Origin: DATKKX01 sp035542775
Lineage (GTDB): Bacteria > Planctomycetota > Phycisphaerae > UBA1845 > UTPLA1
Direction: 5' to 3'
Assembly: GCA_035542775.1 (NCBI GenBank)
Contig: DATKKX010000205.1
Span: 1 to 9,053, forward strand
Length of the DNA: 9,053 nt
The notes under the pieces were generated by a model, which was not told the origin of the DNA, made no database searches, and saw only the letters and a list, made by a program, of their open reading frames with translations. Positions 1-7,349 of the stretch are shown piece after piece. The position numbers and the translations under genes were made by a program. How positions within the stretch are numbered: the first letter of the stretch is position 1; each line of letters starts with the position of its first letter.

Positions 1-1332
1 CGCATCCCTGCCACGGGGACTGAGCCCCTGCGGTTCTCCGTCAAGAACCTGCCGCCCGGCTTGTCGCTCAACCCGGACACCGGAATCATCACCGGTTCGC
101 TGGCCTCCGCTGGCCGGACGAATGTCGAGGTGACCGTCCAGGGCCCCAATGGTCAGACCTCCAGTCTCCTGACCATCGTCGGGGGCAAGCACATGCTCGC
201 TCAGACCCCCCCGATGGGATGGAACTCTTGGAACGTCTGGGGCACCGCCGTCGACGACGCCAAGGTGCGGGCCGCCGCTGATTGGATGGTCAAGAGTGGA
301 CTGGCGGCCCACGGCTTCCAGTACATCAACATCGATGACGCCTGGGAGGGCCAGCGCGATGCCCAAGGTCGGATACAGACCAACGAGAAATTCCCAGACA
401 TGAAGGCCCTCGCCGACTATGTCCACGCCAAGGGCCTGAAGCTGGGCATCTACTCCTCGCCGGGACCGAAAACCTGCGCGGGTTACGAGGGCACTTACCA
501 GCACGAGCAGTCTGACGCTGACCGATACGCCCAGTGGGGCATTGATCTGCTTAAGTACGACTGGTGCTCCTACCAGGACATTTTCAAGGACGGCAACCTG
601 GACGAGCGGCAGAAGCCTTACAAGATCATGCGCGACGCCCTGGACGCCTGCGGCCGCGACATCGTCTTCAGCCTCTGCCAGTACGGCGAAAGTGACGTTT
701 GGACATGGGGTGAGTCCGTCGGCGGCAACTACTGGCGAACCACCGGCGACATCACCGACTCGTGGTCAAGCATGGCCGGCATCGGCTTCAAACAGAACGG
801 ACACGAGGCCTACGCGGGGCCGGGCCATTGGAACGACCCGGACATGCTGGTAGTCGGCAAGCTGGGCTGGGGGCCGACCCTTCACGACTCCAAGCTCACC
901 CGCAACGAGCAGATTACGCACATCACGCTGTGGTCCCTGCTGGCGGCGCCGCTCCTGATCGGCTGCGATCTCTCGCAGCTCGACGATTTTACGTTGGCAC
1001 TGCTGACCAATACGGAAGTCCTGGAAGTCAGCCAGGATCCGCAGGGAAAGCAGGCCCGGAGGGTGGCGAGCGGCGATCACGTCGAGGTCTGGGCCCGGCC
1101 GCTGGCGGACGGTACCACGGCGGTGGGTTTGTTTAACCGCGGGCGAAGAGCGGCGCCGGTGACCGTGAACTGGGCCGACCTGGGCATCAACGGCCCGCGG
1201 CCGGTACGCAATCTCTGGCTGCGAAAGGATGAGGGAGCATTCGACGGCTCATACACTGTGACGATCCCGCGGCATGGTGCAGTGTTGATCGCAGTGGATC
1301 GGCGCGGCGCGCCGGTCGCGCCAGGCCATTAG
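1..1332 (+). CDS. GH27 alpha-galactosidase-like enzyme with N-terminal Ig-like module (5' partial)
   Basis: The reading frame is open from base 1 and ends at TAG 1330-1332, giving 443 residues; the true start lies upstream. Residues 1 to about 60 look like the end of the He_PIG/NEW1 Ig-like module found in front of bacterial glycosidases (RIPATG, LPPGLSL, TGIITG). The GH27 TIM barrel starts at PPMGWNSWN (residues 70-78) and continues through NIDDAW, KYDWC and PGHWNDPDML. By family knowledge, Asp187 in KYDWC is the nucleophile and Asp250 in RTTGD is the acid/base. The last roughly 100 residues form the usual C-terminal beta-sandwich. GH27 enzymes remove terminal alpha-galactosyl groups (some act on alpha-N-acetylgalactosamine or beta-L-arabinopyranose) with retention. 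A CQYG segment stands where plant enzymes have CEWG, so the exact sugar is uncertain. Export is likely for this architecture, but the signal peptide would be outside the window. The downstream gene is convergent, so this is the last gene of its transcript. Confidence 0.93.
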   Translation, partial: RIPATGTEPLRFSVKNLPPGLSLNPDTGIITGSLASAGRTNVEVTVQGPNGQTSSLLTIVGGKHMLAQTPPMGWNSWNVWGTAVDDAKVRAAADWMVKSGLAAHGFQYINIDDAWEGQRDAQGRIQTNEKFPDMKALADYVHAKGLKLGIYSSPGPKTCAGYEGTYQHEQSDADRYAQWGIDLLKYDWCSYQDIFKDGNLDERQKPYKIMRDALDACGRDIVFSLCQYGESDVWTWGESVGGNYWRTTGDITDSWSSMAGIGFKQNGHEAYAGPGHWNDPDMLVVGKLGWGPTLHDSKLTRNEQITHITLWSLLAAPLLIGCDLSQLDDFTLALLTNTEVLEVSQDPQGKQARRVASGDHVEVWARPLADGTTAVGLFNRGRRAAPVTVNWADLGINGPRPVRNLWLRKDEGAFDGSYTVTIPRHGAVLIAVDRRGAPVAPGH

Positions 1333-1370
1333 GCCACTTCAGTACTGCCTGTGACGTTTTGTGTGCGCCA

Positions 1371-1422
1371 CTGCTCTGTGAGCAGCGCGAGGCGGAGCAG
1401 ACGCGCGACCTGGACGCTCCGC
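1371..1422. terminator. Two tandem inverted repeats between convergent genes, possible bidirectional terminator
   Basis: The 166-base gap between the GH27 gene and the convergent gene ending at 1499 holds two perfect inverted repeats. The first is CTGCTC (1371-1376) and GAGCAG (1380-1385) with a 3-base loop. The second is GCGGAGC (1392-1398) and GCTCCGC (1416-1422) with a 17-base interval. Neither is followed by a clear T-run on either strand, so they are not classic intrinsic terminators. Their position between two gene ends is the main argument for that role. No gene was seen in the rest of the gap. Confidence 0.3.
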
Positions 1423-1498
1423 TACGTCCAATGGTGAATTGCCCTGGTTCCCCGACGGCGGCGACGCTCAATCGATCTTGGAAAGGACCCGCGGCCGC

Positions 1499-2494
1499 CT
1501 ATGGCCTCGCCACGGCCGCGGCGCGCTCCTCGATGGCCGCGACCAGTCCCAGCGCCTCGGCCAATTCGGCCCGACGCTGCTCCGACTCGCTCTCCAGCAA
1601 CACTGCTTCCTCATCCGTGAAGGGCTTGAGCAGTTCGATCATCTCGTGAAACAGGGATATGTACGCGTCCATGACGCGATGCTGCGCGGGCGAAGCCACC
1701 GAGCGCCGCGAGTGAAAGAACCTGATCGCCGCCTGCCGCGCCCCCACGACGGCCTGAGTCATCTGTAAGTGCAGGCTGCACGGCAGCGCCGCATCGTCGC
1801 GGAGGTCCCCGCGACTGGTCAGCGCCTCTCTCCACTTCCGGATTGCCGCCGGGCCCGTCACGACTCCGAATGATGCGTCCAGCCTGTTGTTGAGCACGAT
1901 GGCCCCACGCTCGAGCACGGCATCGATCGACAAGGGAACGGCCGGCGCGGGCGAGTACTCCTGCACGATGTACACCTGCACAGCCGGCCCCTGCAGCGGC
2001 ACGCTCTTGCCCCGCGAGTACATCGTCTGTCCGTGGCAGTGCCGCGTCGCTGCGTCGATGCCGGTGATGACCCCCCAGATCGACTCCTGCGGCGGAGGCC
2101 AGCCCATCCACGCCAGGACTGGTTCGTCGCGCGAAATGGCCAATTCGACGAAAGGCAGATAGCTGTCTCGGAAATGCCCGGCGAACTCCGGCGGCGTATT
2201 CGGCACCGGCGCCGCCGACGGCGGGTGAAGCTCCCGCAAGGTCAAGCCGTACGTGTGGGCAGCGCCCTCCAGAAACGCGTGCCGGCCGTACATGTTCCAC
2301 CGCTCCCTCGGCGAGGCACCCGGTGCATAGGTCACCATGAACGCATTGCCCGTAACCGCGGCCAGCTCCCAAAGCTCGACGCGACGCCCATAGGCTTCCA
2401 GCATCGCTTGCAGGGAGAGGACCAGCGAGGCGCACGGGCCATTGACCTCATTGACCCGGATCTGACTGAGCCGACGTCCTGATGGAGTGCTCAT
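1499..2494 (-). CDS. C39/BtrH-like papain-fold protein of unknown function
   Basis: This 331-residue protein has no signal peptide or membrane segment, so it is probably cytoplasmic. The N-terminus has an NGPCASLVLSLQAMLEAYG segment with Cys21 at the start of a helix, as in C39-like and BtrH N-terminal papain-fold domains. Residues 117-147 (ISRDEPVLAWMGW, then WGVITGID) match the later beta-strand region, where active peptidases have a His; here Trp140 precedes GVITGID. Residues 212-265 (TGPAAIRKWREAL, then ARQAAIRFFH) are a helical tail resembling the region that follows this fold in BtrH-type proteins. The C-terminus (about 300-328) is charged, Ala/Glu-rich and probably a long helix or coiled coil. 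ATG 2494 was chosen because homology-like sequence begins just after it and an AAAGG lies 11 bases upstream. The frame stays open further upstream, but only antisense to the subtilase gene. It is convergent with the GH27 gene and divergent from the subtilase. The gene is sound; the family is inferred from motifs and the biochemical role is unknown. Confidence 0.72.
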   Translation of the reverse strand: MSTPSGRRLSQIRVNEVNGPCASLVLSLQAMLEAYGRRVELWELAAVTGNAFMVTYAPGASPRERWNMYGRHAFLEGAAHTYGLTLRELHPPSAAPVPNTPPEFAGHFRDSYLPFVELAISRDEPVLAWMGWPPPQESIWGVITGIDAATRHCHGQTMYSRGKSVPLQGPAVQVYIVQEYSPAPAVPLSIDAVLERGAIVLNNRLDASFGVVTGPAAIRKWREALTSRGDLRDDAALPCSLHLQMTQAVVGARQAAIRFFHSRRSVASPAQHRVMDAYISLFHEMIELLKPFTDEEAVLLESESEQRRAELAEALGLVAAIEERAAAVARP

Positions 2495-2576
2495 GGGTCT
2501 GGTGACCTTTGCCCATCCTGCCCAAGCCCGACATTTCAACCAGAAACGACGGCGACGACAAGGCCGGGGCCTGGAA

Positions 2577-2615
2577 GACCGTCGCCTCTCCCCACACCCC
2601 TGTCCGCCGACGGTC
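2577..2615. repeat. Inverted repeat in divergent intergenic region
   Basis: GACCGTCG at 2577-2584 is the exact reverse complement of CGACGGTC at 2608-2615, with 23 bases between. It lies between the divergent starts at 2494 and 2762, just upstream of the candidate promoter at 2633. It could be a binding site for a dimeric regulator or a chance repeat in GC-rich DNA. Confidence 0.25.
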
Positions 2616-2632
2616 CGGGGAAGCTTAGGGCG

Positions 2633-2661
2633 TGGACGGCGCCGCGACAGGCCGTTATATA
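2633..2661 (+). promoter_or_regulatory. Candidate sigma70-type promoter for the subtilase gene
   Basis: A weak -35 (TGGACG, 2633-2638) and a -10 (TATATA, 2656-2661) are separated by 17 bases. The -10 lies in a short AT-rich island within GC-rich DNA. Transcription would begin near 2668, leaving a leader of about 95 bases before the ATG at 2762. The -35 match is poor, so the call is tentative. Confidence 0.35.
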
Positions 2662-2665
2662 TTCC

Positions 2666-2696
2666 GGGCAGTTGAAGGGCAGTGGGATCCGCCCTT
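2666..2696. repeat. Direct repeat and small stem-loop in predicted subtilase leader
   Basis: GGGCAGT occurs at 2666-2672 and again at 2677-2683, 11 bases apart start to start, or about one helical turn. The second copy overlaps an inverted repeat, AAGGGC (2675-2680) and GCCCTT (2691-2696), with a 10-base loop. If transcription starts near 2668 the stem would sit at the 5' end of the mRNA, where it could protect the message. The function is inferred only. Confidence 0.25.
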
Positions 2697-2749
2697 AAGA
2701 GACCTGACGGCTGGGGCCGCGGGGGGCACCACCGGCAACCTGCATTACT

Positions 2750-2754
2750 GGGAG
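2750..2754 (+). promoter_or_regulatory. Ribosome binding site of the subtilase gene
   Basis: GGGAG lies 7 bases before ATG 2762, an ideal Shine-Dalgarno spacing. It fixes the start immediately ahead of a good signal peptide. Confidence 0.7.
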
Positions 2755-2761
2755 CACTCTC

Positions 2762-5632
2762 ATGCGACGCATCGTATTGCCGACCCTGTTGTCGTTGTGC
2801 ATCACCAGCGTGTTGACCGCCCAGGGCGAGCTGCCCTGGACCCAGCTCTCGCGCTCGACATGCCAGGTGGACGCCTACAGCAAGGCCAACCCCGATATCG
2901 ACGGGCGCGGCATCGTCATCGCCGTGCTGGATACCGGCGTTGACCCCGGCGTGCCCGGTCTCCAGAAGACGCCCGCCGGCGAGGTCAAGGTAATCGACAT
3001 GCAGGACTTCTCCGGCCAGGGCGACATCGAGATCACCCGGGCCATTTGGAATGAGGCCAAAGACAAGATCATCCACTACGCCGACAACGGCTCGCCCGAG
3101 CTGTTCACCCCCCCGCCGGCCGACCAACGCCCCGATGGTACTACCGTCTGGTTCGGCTTGATCAAGGAGAAGACCTACGCCAACTCCTCGGTGCCGGATG
3201 TGAACGACAACGGTAAGAAGGACGACGTCTTCGGCCTCTGCGTCATCTCCAAGGATGACGGCACCGATGACGACGCCGTTTGCTACGTCGACACCAACGG
3301 CGATCGTGACTTCTCGGATGAGAAGCCGCTCCACAACTACAAGCTGAAATACGACACCTTCACCTTCGCCCGCGAGAAGAAAGAGAAGCAGATCACCACG
3401 CTCACCATCGGCCTCAACATCTTCATCAGGAAGAACAAAGTGGTGTTGCACCATGACGACGGCGGTCACGGCACGCATGTCGCCGGCATCGCCGCCGGCT
3501 ACCGCATCCTGGACCAGGATGGCTTCAACGGTGTCGCCCCCGGCGCAAAAGTCATCAGCCTGAAGATCGGCGAGAACCGGCTGGCCGGTGGCTCAACCAC
3601 CACCGGCTCGATGAAGTCGGCGTTCGACTACGCCGCCAACTACGCCCGTGAGCATGATGTCACCGTCGTCTGCAACCTGAGCTTCGGCATCGTCTCCGTC
3701 AAGGAAGGGGCCCACGAGATCGACGAATTCCTGGACAAGCTGCTGCGGACGAATCCCGGCCTGATCGTCTGCACCAGCGCCGGCAACGAGGGCCCGGGCC
3801 TCTCCTCTGTGGGAACCCCCGCCGGCGCCAACGCCGCGATCGTCGTCGCCGCCATGCTGGCCGCCGACACCGCTCGCGACATCATGGGCATCCAGATCCC
3901 CAACGCCCAGGTAGCGCCGTTCAGCTCACGTGGCGGCGAACTGGACAAACCCGATGTCGCCACGCCCGGCTGGACGACCTCCACCGTACCCCGTTGGGAA
4001 CACGGTGGCGACTTCTGGAGCGGCACGAGTATGGCCTCCCCGTACGCCACCGGTCTGTGTGCTGTACTGGCCAATCAGGTACGGGCCAAGCACAAGCTCG
4101 CCCCACGGATGGACTGGATCAAATCCGCGTTGATGAACACGGCGGAGCCCGTGCCCGGCTTCAATTGCCTGGATTACGGCGCTGGCAAGCCGAACCTGCT
4201 CAAGGCGGGCCAGAAGCTGGACGCGCTGGTCGCCAAGTACCGCAACGACCCTCTCTACACCTTCAAGATCAAGACCAACAGCCCGATGGCCCCGGAGGGC
4301 TCCGGCCGGACGGCCTATTGGCGTTCGACCTGGTTCCCCAATGACAGACCGCAGGTCTTCACCGTCACGCCCGTCTTCGCGCCGCAGACGGACGCGAATG
4401 TCATCACCGCTTTCTCCCGGCGGCTCACTCTCCGCTGCACTTCCGATTGGTGCAAGCCCCAGCAGGAGCAGATCTATTTCCGCGACGTGCAGCCCGCCAG
4501 TGTCAACGTCGTCTATGACGCCTCCAGGCTGACCGAGCCGGGCTTGTACGTCACCTCCATCGAAGGCCTGGACGGCGACGACGTGGCCCTTCGCCTGGAA
4601 AACACCATTATCGTGCCTTACCAGACGGGACCGCAGAACGACTATCGCGTGAAGATCGAGAATCAGACGGTCCAAGGTTACGCCGCCAGGCACTATTTCG
4701 TCTCAGTGCCGACCGGGGCCAGCGCCATGCACATCACCCTGCGGGCCGTCGAAGGCAAGGCCAGCACCGCCCGCGTCAGCTACCTCTACCGCCCCAACGG
4801 CCTGCAAATGGCCCGCGGGCAATTGCGCCTGGACACCAAGAACGACGTACGCGAGGGCTCCTATACGCTGAGTAAGGAGCTGGAGCCGGGCGTCTGGGAG
4901 CTTCCTGTCACCAGTGCCCGCGCCGACGAAGAGTCAGCTTTCTCGCTGGAGATCCGCTTTGAAGGTGTACAGACGGAGCCTGAAACCATCGCTGATTTAA
5001 CCGCCAAGCCGGGCGGCACACCGTCGGGGGATGCGGCGCTGCTGAACCTTTTCAATCGCCCGGTCACGGTCGACCTCAGCGGCAAGATCGAGGGCTATCG
5101 CAAAACCGACAAGAAGAAGCTCAAGCCGGACGACGACAAGAAGAAGATCTCGCTCGATTTCACATCCGAACTGCACGCCGCGCGGATTCACGTCGAGATC
5201 TCCGAGGATGACTACGCCAAGTTCACCGACATCCCCATCAGCGTGTACGACTCGGGCGGCAAAGCCATCTCCCAGGGAAGTCTGGACGGCACGGAGACAA
5301 CCATGACGGTGGAGAACCCGGAGCCCGATGCCGAGTCATGCTCGGCCTCCCTGGAGATCCGGCCGGCCTTCACTTATCCAAACTCCGACGAGTCCGCAGA
5401 ATTCAACGTCCGAATCGACTACCTGTACAAAGAGCCGATCGACATCGAGGTGAAGCGCGGGGAGGGCTCACAGACGACGCTGTACCCTGCCATTCCGACC
5501 GAGCTGTCGTGGTCGTTGAAGAAGATGCCGCCGGAAACCCCGGAAGGCACGTCGCACGTTGGTTACATCCGCGCAAGCGACAAGACGGCCAAGCAGCCGG
5601 TGGCGGAGATCGAGATCGACGCAAAGAAGTGA
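2762..5632 (+). CDS. Secreted subtilase (S8A) of the tripeptidyl-peptidase II type
   Basis: This 956-residue protein begins with a signal peptide (basic MRR, hydrophobic to about Ala20, likely cleavage before QGE), so it acts outside the cytoplasm. The subtilase domain spans about 45-480. The catalytic residues are Asp57 (VLDTGVD), His236 (HGTHVAGI), oxyanion Asn342 (SAGNEGPG) and Ser423 (SGTSMASP). The 179-residue Asp-to-His gap, the DPGVPGLQ segment after the Asp and the similar His-Asn-Ser spacing match TPP II (human 44, 264, 362, 449 as recalled), not ordinary subtilisins. Residues about 530-950 resemble the TPP II beta-sandwich region (LRCTSDWCKP, then LTEPGLYVTSIEG). TPP II cuts tripeptides from free N-termini, but its two anchoring Glu residues align here with Ser278 and Ile310, so endopeptidase activity seems more likely. 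A Lys/Asp-rich stretch lies at 779-796. Human TPP II has about 1250 residues and is cytosolic; this form is shorter and appears to lack the helical C-terminal part. No propeptide is evident. It is transcribed alone between two minus-strand genes. Confidence 0.93.
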   Translation: MRRIVLPTLLSLCITSVLTAQGELPWTQLSRSTCQVDAYSKANPDIDGRGIVIAVLDTGVDPGVPGLQKTPAGEVKVIDMQDFSGQGDIEITRAIWNEAKDKIIHYADNGSPELFTPPPADQRPDGTTVWFGLIKEKTYANSSVPDVNDNGKKDDVFGLCVISKDDGTDDDAVCYVDTNGDRDFSDEKPLHNYKLKYDTFTFAREKKEKQITTLTIGLNIFIRKNKVVLHHDDGGHGTHVAGIAAGYRILDQDGFNGVAPGAKVISLKIGENRLAGGSTTTGSMKSAFDYAANYAREHDVTVVCNLSFGIVSVKEGAHEIDEFLDKLLRTNPGLIVCTSAGNEGPGLSSVGTPAGANAAIVVAAMLAADTARDIMGIQIPNAQVAPFSSRGGELDKPDVATPGWTTSTVPRWEHGGDFWSGTSMASPYATGLCAVLANQVRAKHKLAPRMDWIKSALMNTAEPVPGFNCLDYGAGKPNLLKAGQKLDALVAKYRNDPLYTFKIKTNSPMAPEGSGRTAYWRSTWFPNDRPQVFTVTPVFAPQTDANVITAFSRRLTLRCTSDWCKPQQEQIYFRDVQPASVNVVYDASRLTEPGLYVTSIEGLDGDDVALRLENTIIVPYQTGPQNDYRVKIENQTVQGYAARHYFVSVPTGASAMHITLRAVEGKASTARVSYLYRPNGLQMARGQLRLDTKNDVREGSYTLSKELEPGVWELPVTSARADEESAFSLEIRFEGVQTEPETIADLTAKPGGTPSGDAALLNLFNRPVTVDLSGKIEGYRKTDKKKLKPDDDKKKISLDFTSELHAARIHVEISEDDYAKFTDIPISVYDSGGKAISQGSLDGTETTMTVENPEPDAESCSASLEIRPAFTYPNSDESAEFNVRIDYLYKEPIDIEVKRGEGSQTTLYPAIPTELSWSLKKMPPETPEGTSHVGYIRASDKTAKQPVAEIEIDAKK

Positions 5633-5648
5633 CACCCGACCAGATGCA

Positions 5649-5685
5649 GGAGGCACGGCGGCGTACGCACGCGCCGCTGGCCTCC
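5649..5685. terminator. GC-rich hairpin between convergent genes, possible terminator
   Basis: In the 74-base gap between the convergent subtilase and glycosyltransferase genes, GGAGGC (5649-5654) pairs with GCCTCC (5680-5685). Inside it GCGGCG (5658-5663) pairs with CGCCGC (5672-5677) around an 8-base loop, with a small internal loop between the two stems. No T-run follows on either strand. Position and strength suggest a shared transcription end. Confidence 0.4.
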
Positions 5686-5706
5686 GTGATCCATCCTATT
5701 CAGGTG

Positions 5707-7077
5707 TCAAGACGTCGTTTGCGGCGAACCAGGGCCGGCTTTCGTCGTGCCCGTCCACCGTGCGAACGCCCAGGTCCCTATTGCCCACAATCCCAGCCAG
5801 ACAACGATCAGATACCGGCCGGGACTCAGACCCATTTCCTGCAATATGTTGTTCGGGTTCACGAAGCCGTCGCGCAGCCGCGGCCAGATCCAGTCCAGCA
5901 GTGGATTCAGCTTCTCGAACTCGATCATCGGGTCGGTCGCCGCCGCCAGAAGGGTCACTGCCAGTCCCATACCTCCCAGCGCCAGGCACGCCGCCCTCAA
6001 CCCCGGGCGTCGCGCCGCCGCTGCACAACCCTCGTACAGCATGAGCATCACCACCGCCGTCAGGTAGCGCGGACCAAAGCACCAGCCCCCCTCCCAATAT
6101 GAGATCGTCCCGTAGAACAACACGATGAGGCCCGCCCCACACAAAACCAGCCAGCGCCGCCAGGGCGGTGCCTCGGGGTGCCGGACTATCAGGGGCACCA
6201 GCACCAGCAGAACCGGCGCATGAAACACCAATCCTCGACGCAGACTGAACAAGAGCCCCCAGATCGCCGGCCAGCGCGGCAGGCCCACGCCGAGCAGATG
6301 ATGCATCACGGGGAAGTTCAGCGTGTATTGATATGGAAAGACCCACGGGCTGCCCGTGATGAGAGCGTTGTAGTACAACAGATAGAAGGCCGGAACAGCC
6401 GCACCCAGCAGATACCACACCAAGCCTCGCCGGCGATCACGCCGAAGCAGCATTGCCAGCGCCATCAACGCCTGAAAGACGATCAGAGGGTACTCGGTGA
6501 GCCCCGCGCAGCCGCCCAGTAAGCCGGCAAACCAGAACCATCGTCCCTGCTCGGCGGCTAGGATATAACTGCTTACGAGAAATAACCCGGCCAGCGTGTG
6601 GGCCATGAAAAAGCCCCCATAGATCGACACAAACGTGCCGAACAGGCATAGCGACACCAGCCAGACCTGCCAGCCCCTCGCACCGGCGCCCCCCGTGAGT
6701 ACGCGTCGCAAGACCAATGCCCCAAAGATGCCAAAGGGTATCGCGCTGGTCGTGGCGATGGCCAGGTGATATGCAGTGGTCATGTCGCCCGGCCCGATCG
6801 GCCCATGCACGAACCGCCAGGCCTCCAACGCCACCGCCGCCACATAACTCGCCAAAGGGGATTTGTCGCAGTAGACGTGCCCGTTGATGACGGCCTTGTC
6901 CACCGTGGTATCGGCCCACGGATCGGCAACGTGGGTGTGGTGCTCCACCAGAGCCAGGGACAGCATCAGCCGCGAGTTCGCGTTTACCCCGGCGTCCTGG
7001 TGAAAGAACATCGCCAGGCCCGCGACGAAGGCCGCGAACGCCACGTAGAAAACCGTCAAACCCGACCGCGCACTCAT
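5707..7077 (-). CDS. Multi-pass membrane glycosyltransferase-like protein (GT-C fold, ArnT/PMT-related)
   Basis: This 456-residue protein has about 11 hydrophobic segments, the first at 6-25 and others near 104-127, 138-178, 182-215, 219-242, 270-298, 309-326, 338-355, 360-380 and 421-440. After the first segment comes an extracytoplasmic loop with VNANSRLML (31-39) and DKAVINGHVYCDKSPL (60-75). Downstream are LLFSLRRGLVF (275-285) and YWEGGWCFGPRYL (327-339). These motifs typify a group of bacterial membrane proteins related to polyprenyl-phosphate-sugar-dependent GT39/ArnT transferases. Such enzymes move sugars from a lipid carrier onto lipids, proteins or glycans on the outer face of the inner membrane. 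The acidic pair usual in the first loop of ArnT/PMT is replaced by the NxNSR motif, so activity and acceptor are unproven. ATG 7077 follows a weak AGG about 8 bases upstream and starts a sensible N-terminal membrane anchor. The gene stands alone, convergent with the subtilase and divergent from the propeller gene. Confidence 0.85.
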   Translation of the reverse strand: MSARSGLTVFYVAFAAFVAGLAMFFHQDAGVNANSRLMLSLALVEHHTHVADPWADTTVDKAVINGHVYCDKSPLASYVAAVALEAWRFVHGPIGPGDMTTAYHLAIATTSAIPFGIFGALVLRRVLTGGAGARGWQVWLVSLCLFGTFVSIYGGFFMAHTLAGLFLVSSYILAAEQGRWFWFAGLLGGCAGLTEYPLIVFQALMALAMLLRRDRRRGLVWYLLGAAVPAFYLLYYNALITGSPWVFPYQYTLNFPVMHHLLGVGLPRWPAIWGLLFSLRRGLVFHAPVLLVLVPLIVRHPEAPPWRRWLVLCGAGLIVLFYGTISYWEGGWCFGPRYLTAVVMLMLYEGCAAAARRPGLRAACLALGGMGLAVTLLAAATDPMIEFEKLNPLLDWIWPRLRDGFVNPNNILQEMGLSPGRYLIVVWLGLWAIGTWAFARWTGTTKAGPGSPQTTS

Positions 7078-7349
7078 CTTCGGTACCTGCGTTCGGCGAG
7101 CATCCTACAACGCGCGACAATGGCAGACCAGCCGCCGACGTCACCCCAATAACGAGAATCCTTTCGGCCTCCACATGCCACAGAGCGCGATTCCGCCTTC
7201 GGGCCGCGGTTCAATCAGCGAATGGGAGGCCCAGGTGCAGTTGAGCTTTCCAGTCGAGGCATCCGCCCTGGGCTCACCGGCTGTGTCGCTCCCGCAGGAC
7301 AGCGACTGGCAACGCTGAAGGACCGGCGGGACCATCACCGCTGAAAAGC

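Noticed and set aside
2675..2696. AAGGGC and GGATCC next to GCCCTT, reminiscent of a TA-cloning vector junction
   Set aside because: The match is short, and flanking sequence on both sides reads as continuous intergenic DNA with a promoter and ribosome binding site and no vector sequence.
2495..3478. Minus-strand frame continuing upstream of the C39-like gene, antisense to the subtilase, for a 659-residue product
   Set aside because: The extra 328 residues are Val/Gly/Asp-rich antisense translation of the subtilase and its leader with no domain resemblance. The family-like sequence starts just after ATG 2494, and the subtilase frame here contains catalytic motifs.
5707..6418. Other long open frames antisense to or overlapping the glycosyltransferase gene (for example 5696-6418 minus, 5338-6102 plus)
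   Set aside because: They are Arg/Pro/Gly-rich shadow frames of GC-rich genes without domain or membrane pattern, while the 5707-7077 minus frame shows coherent membrane segments and family motifs.
7285..7306. Inverted repeat GTCGCT/AGCGAC with a 10-base interval
   Set aside because: It is only 6 bp in GC-rich DNA, not positioned at a gene end or start, and is likely to be chance.
7175..7318. Small plus-strand frame of 47 codons in the divergent intergenic region, and a 73-codon minus frame at 7141-7362
   Set aside because: Neither has a convincing ribosome binding site, recognisable motif or distinctive codon pattern, and both lie upstream of the promoter serving the next gene.
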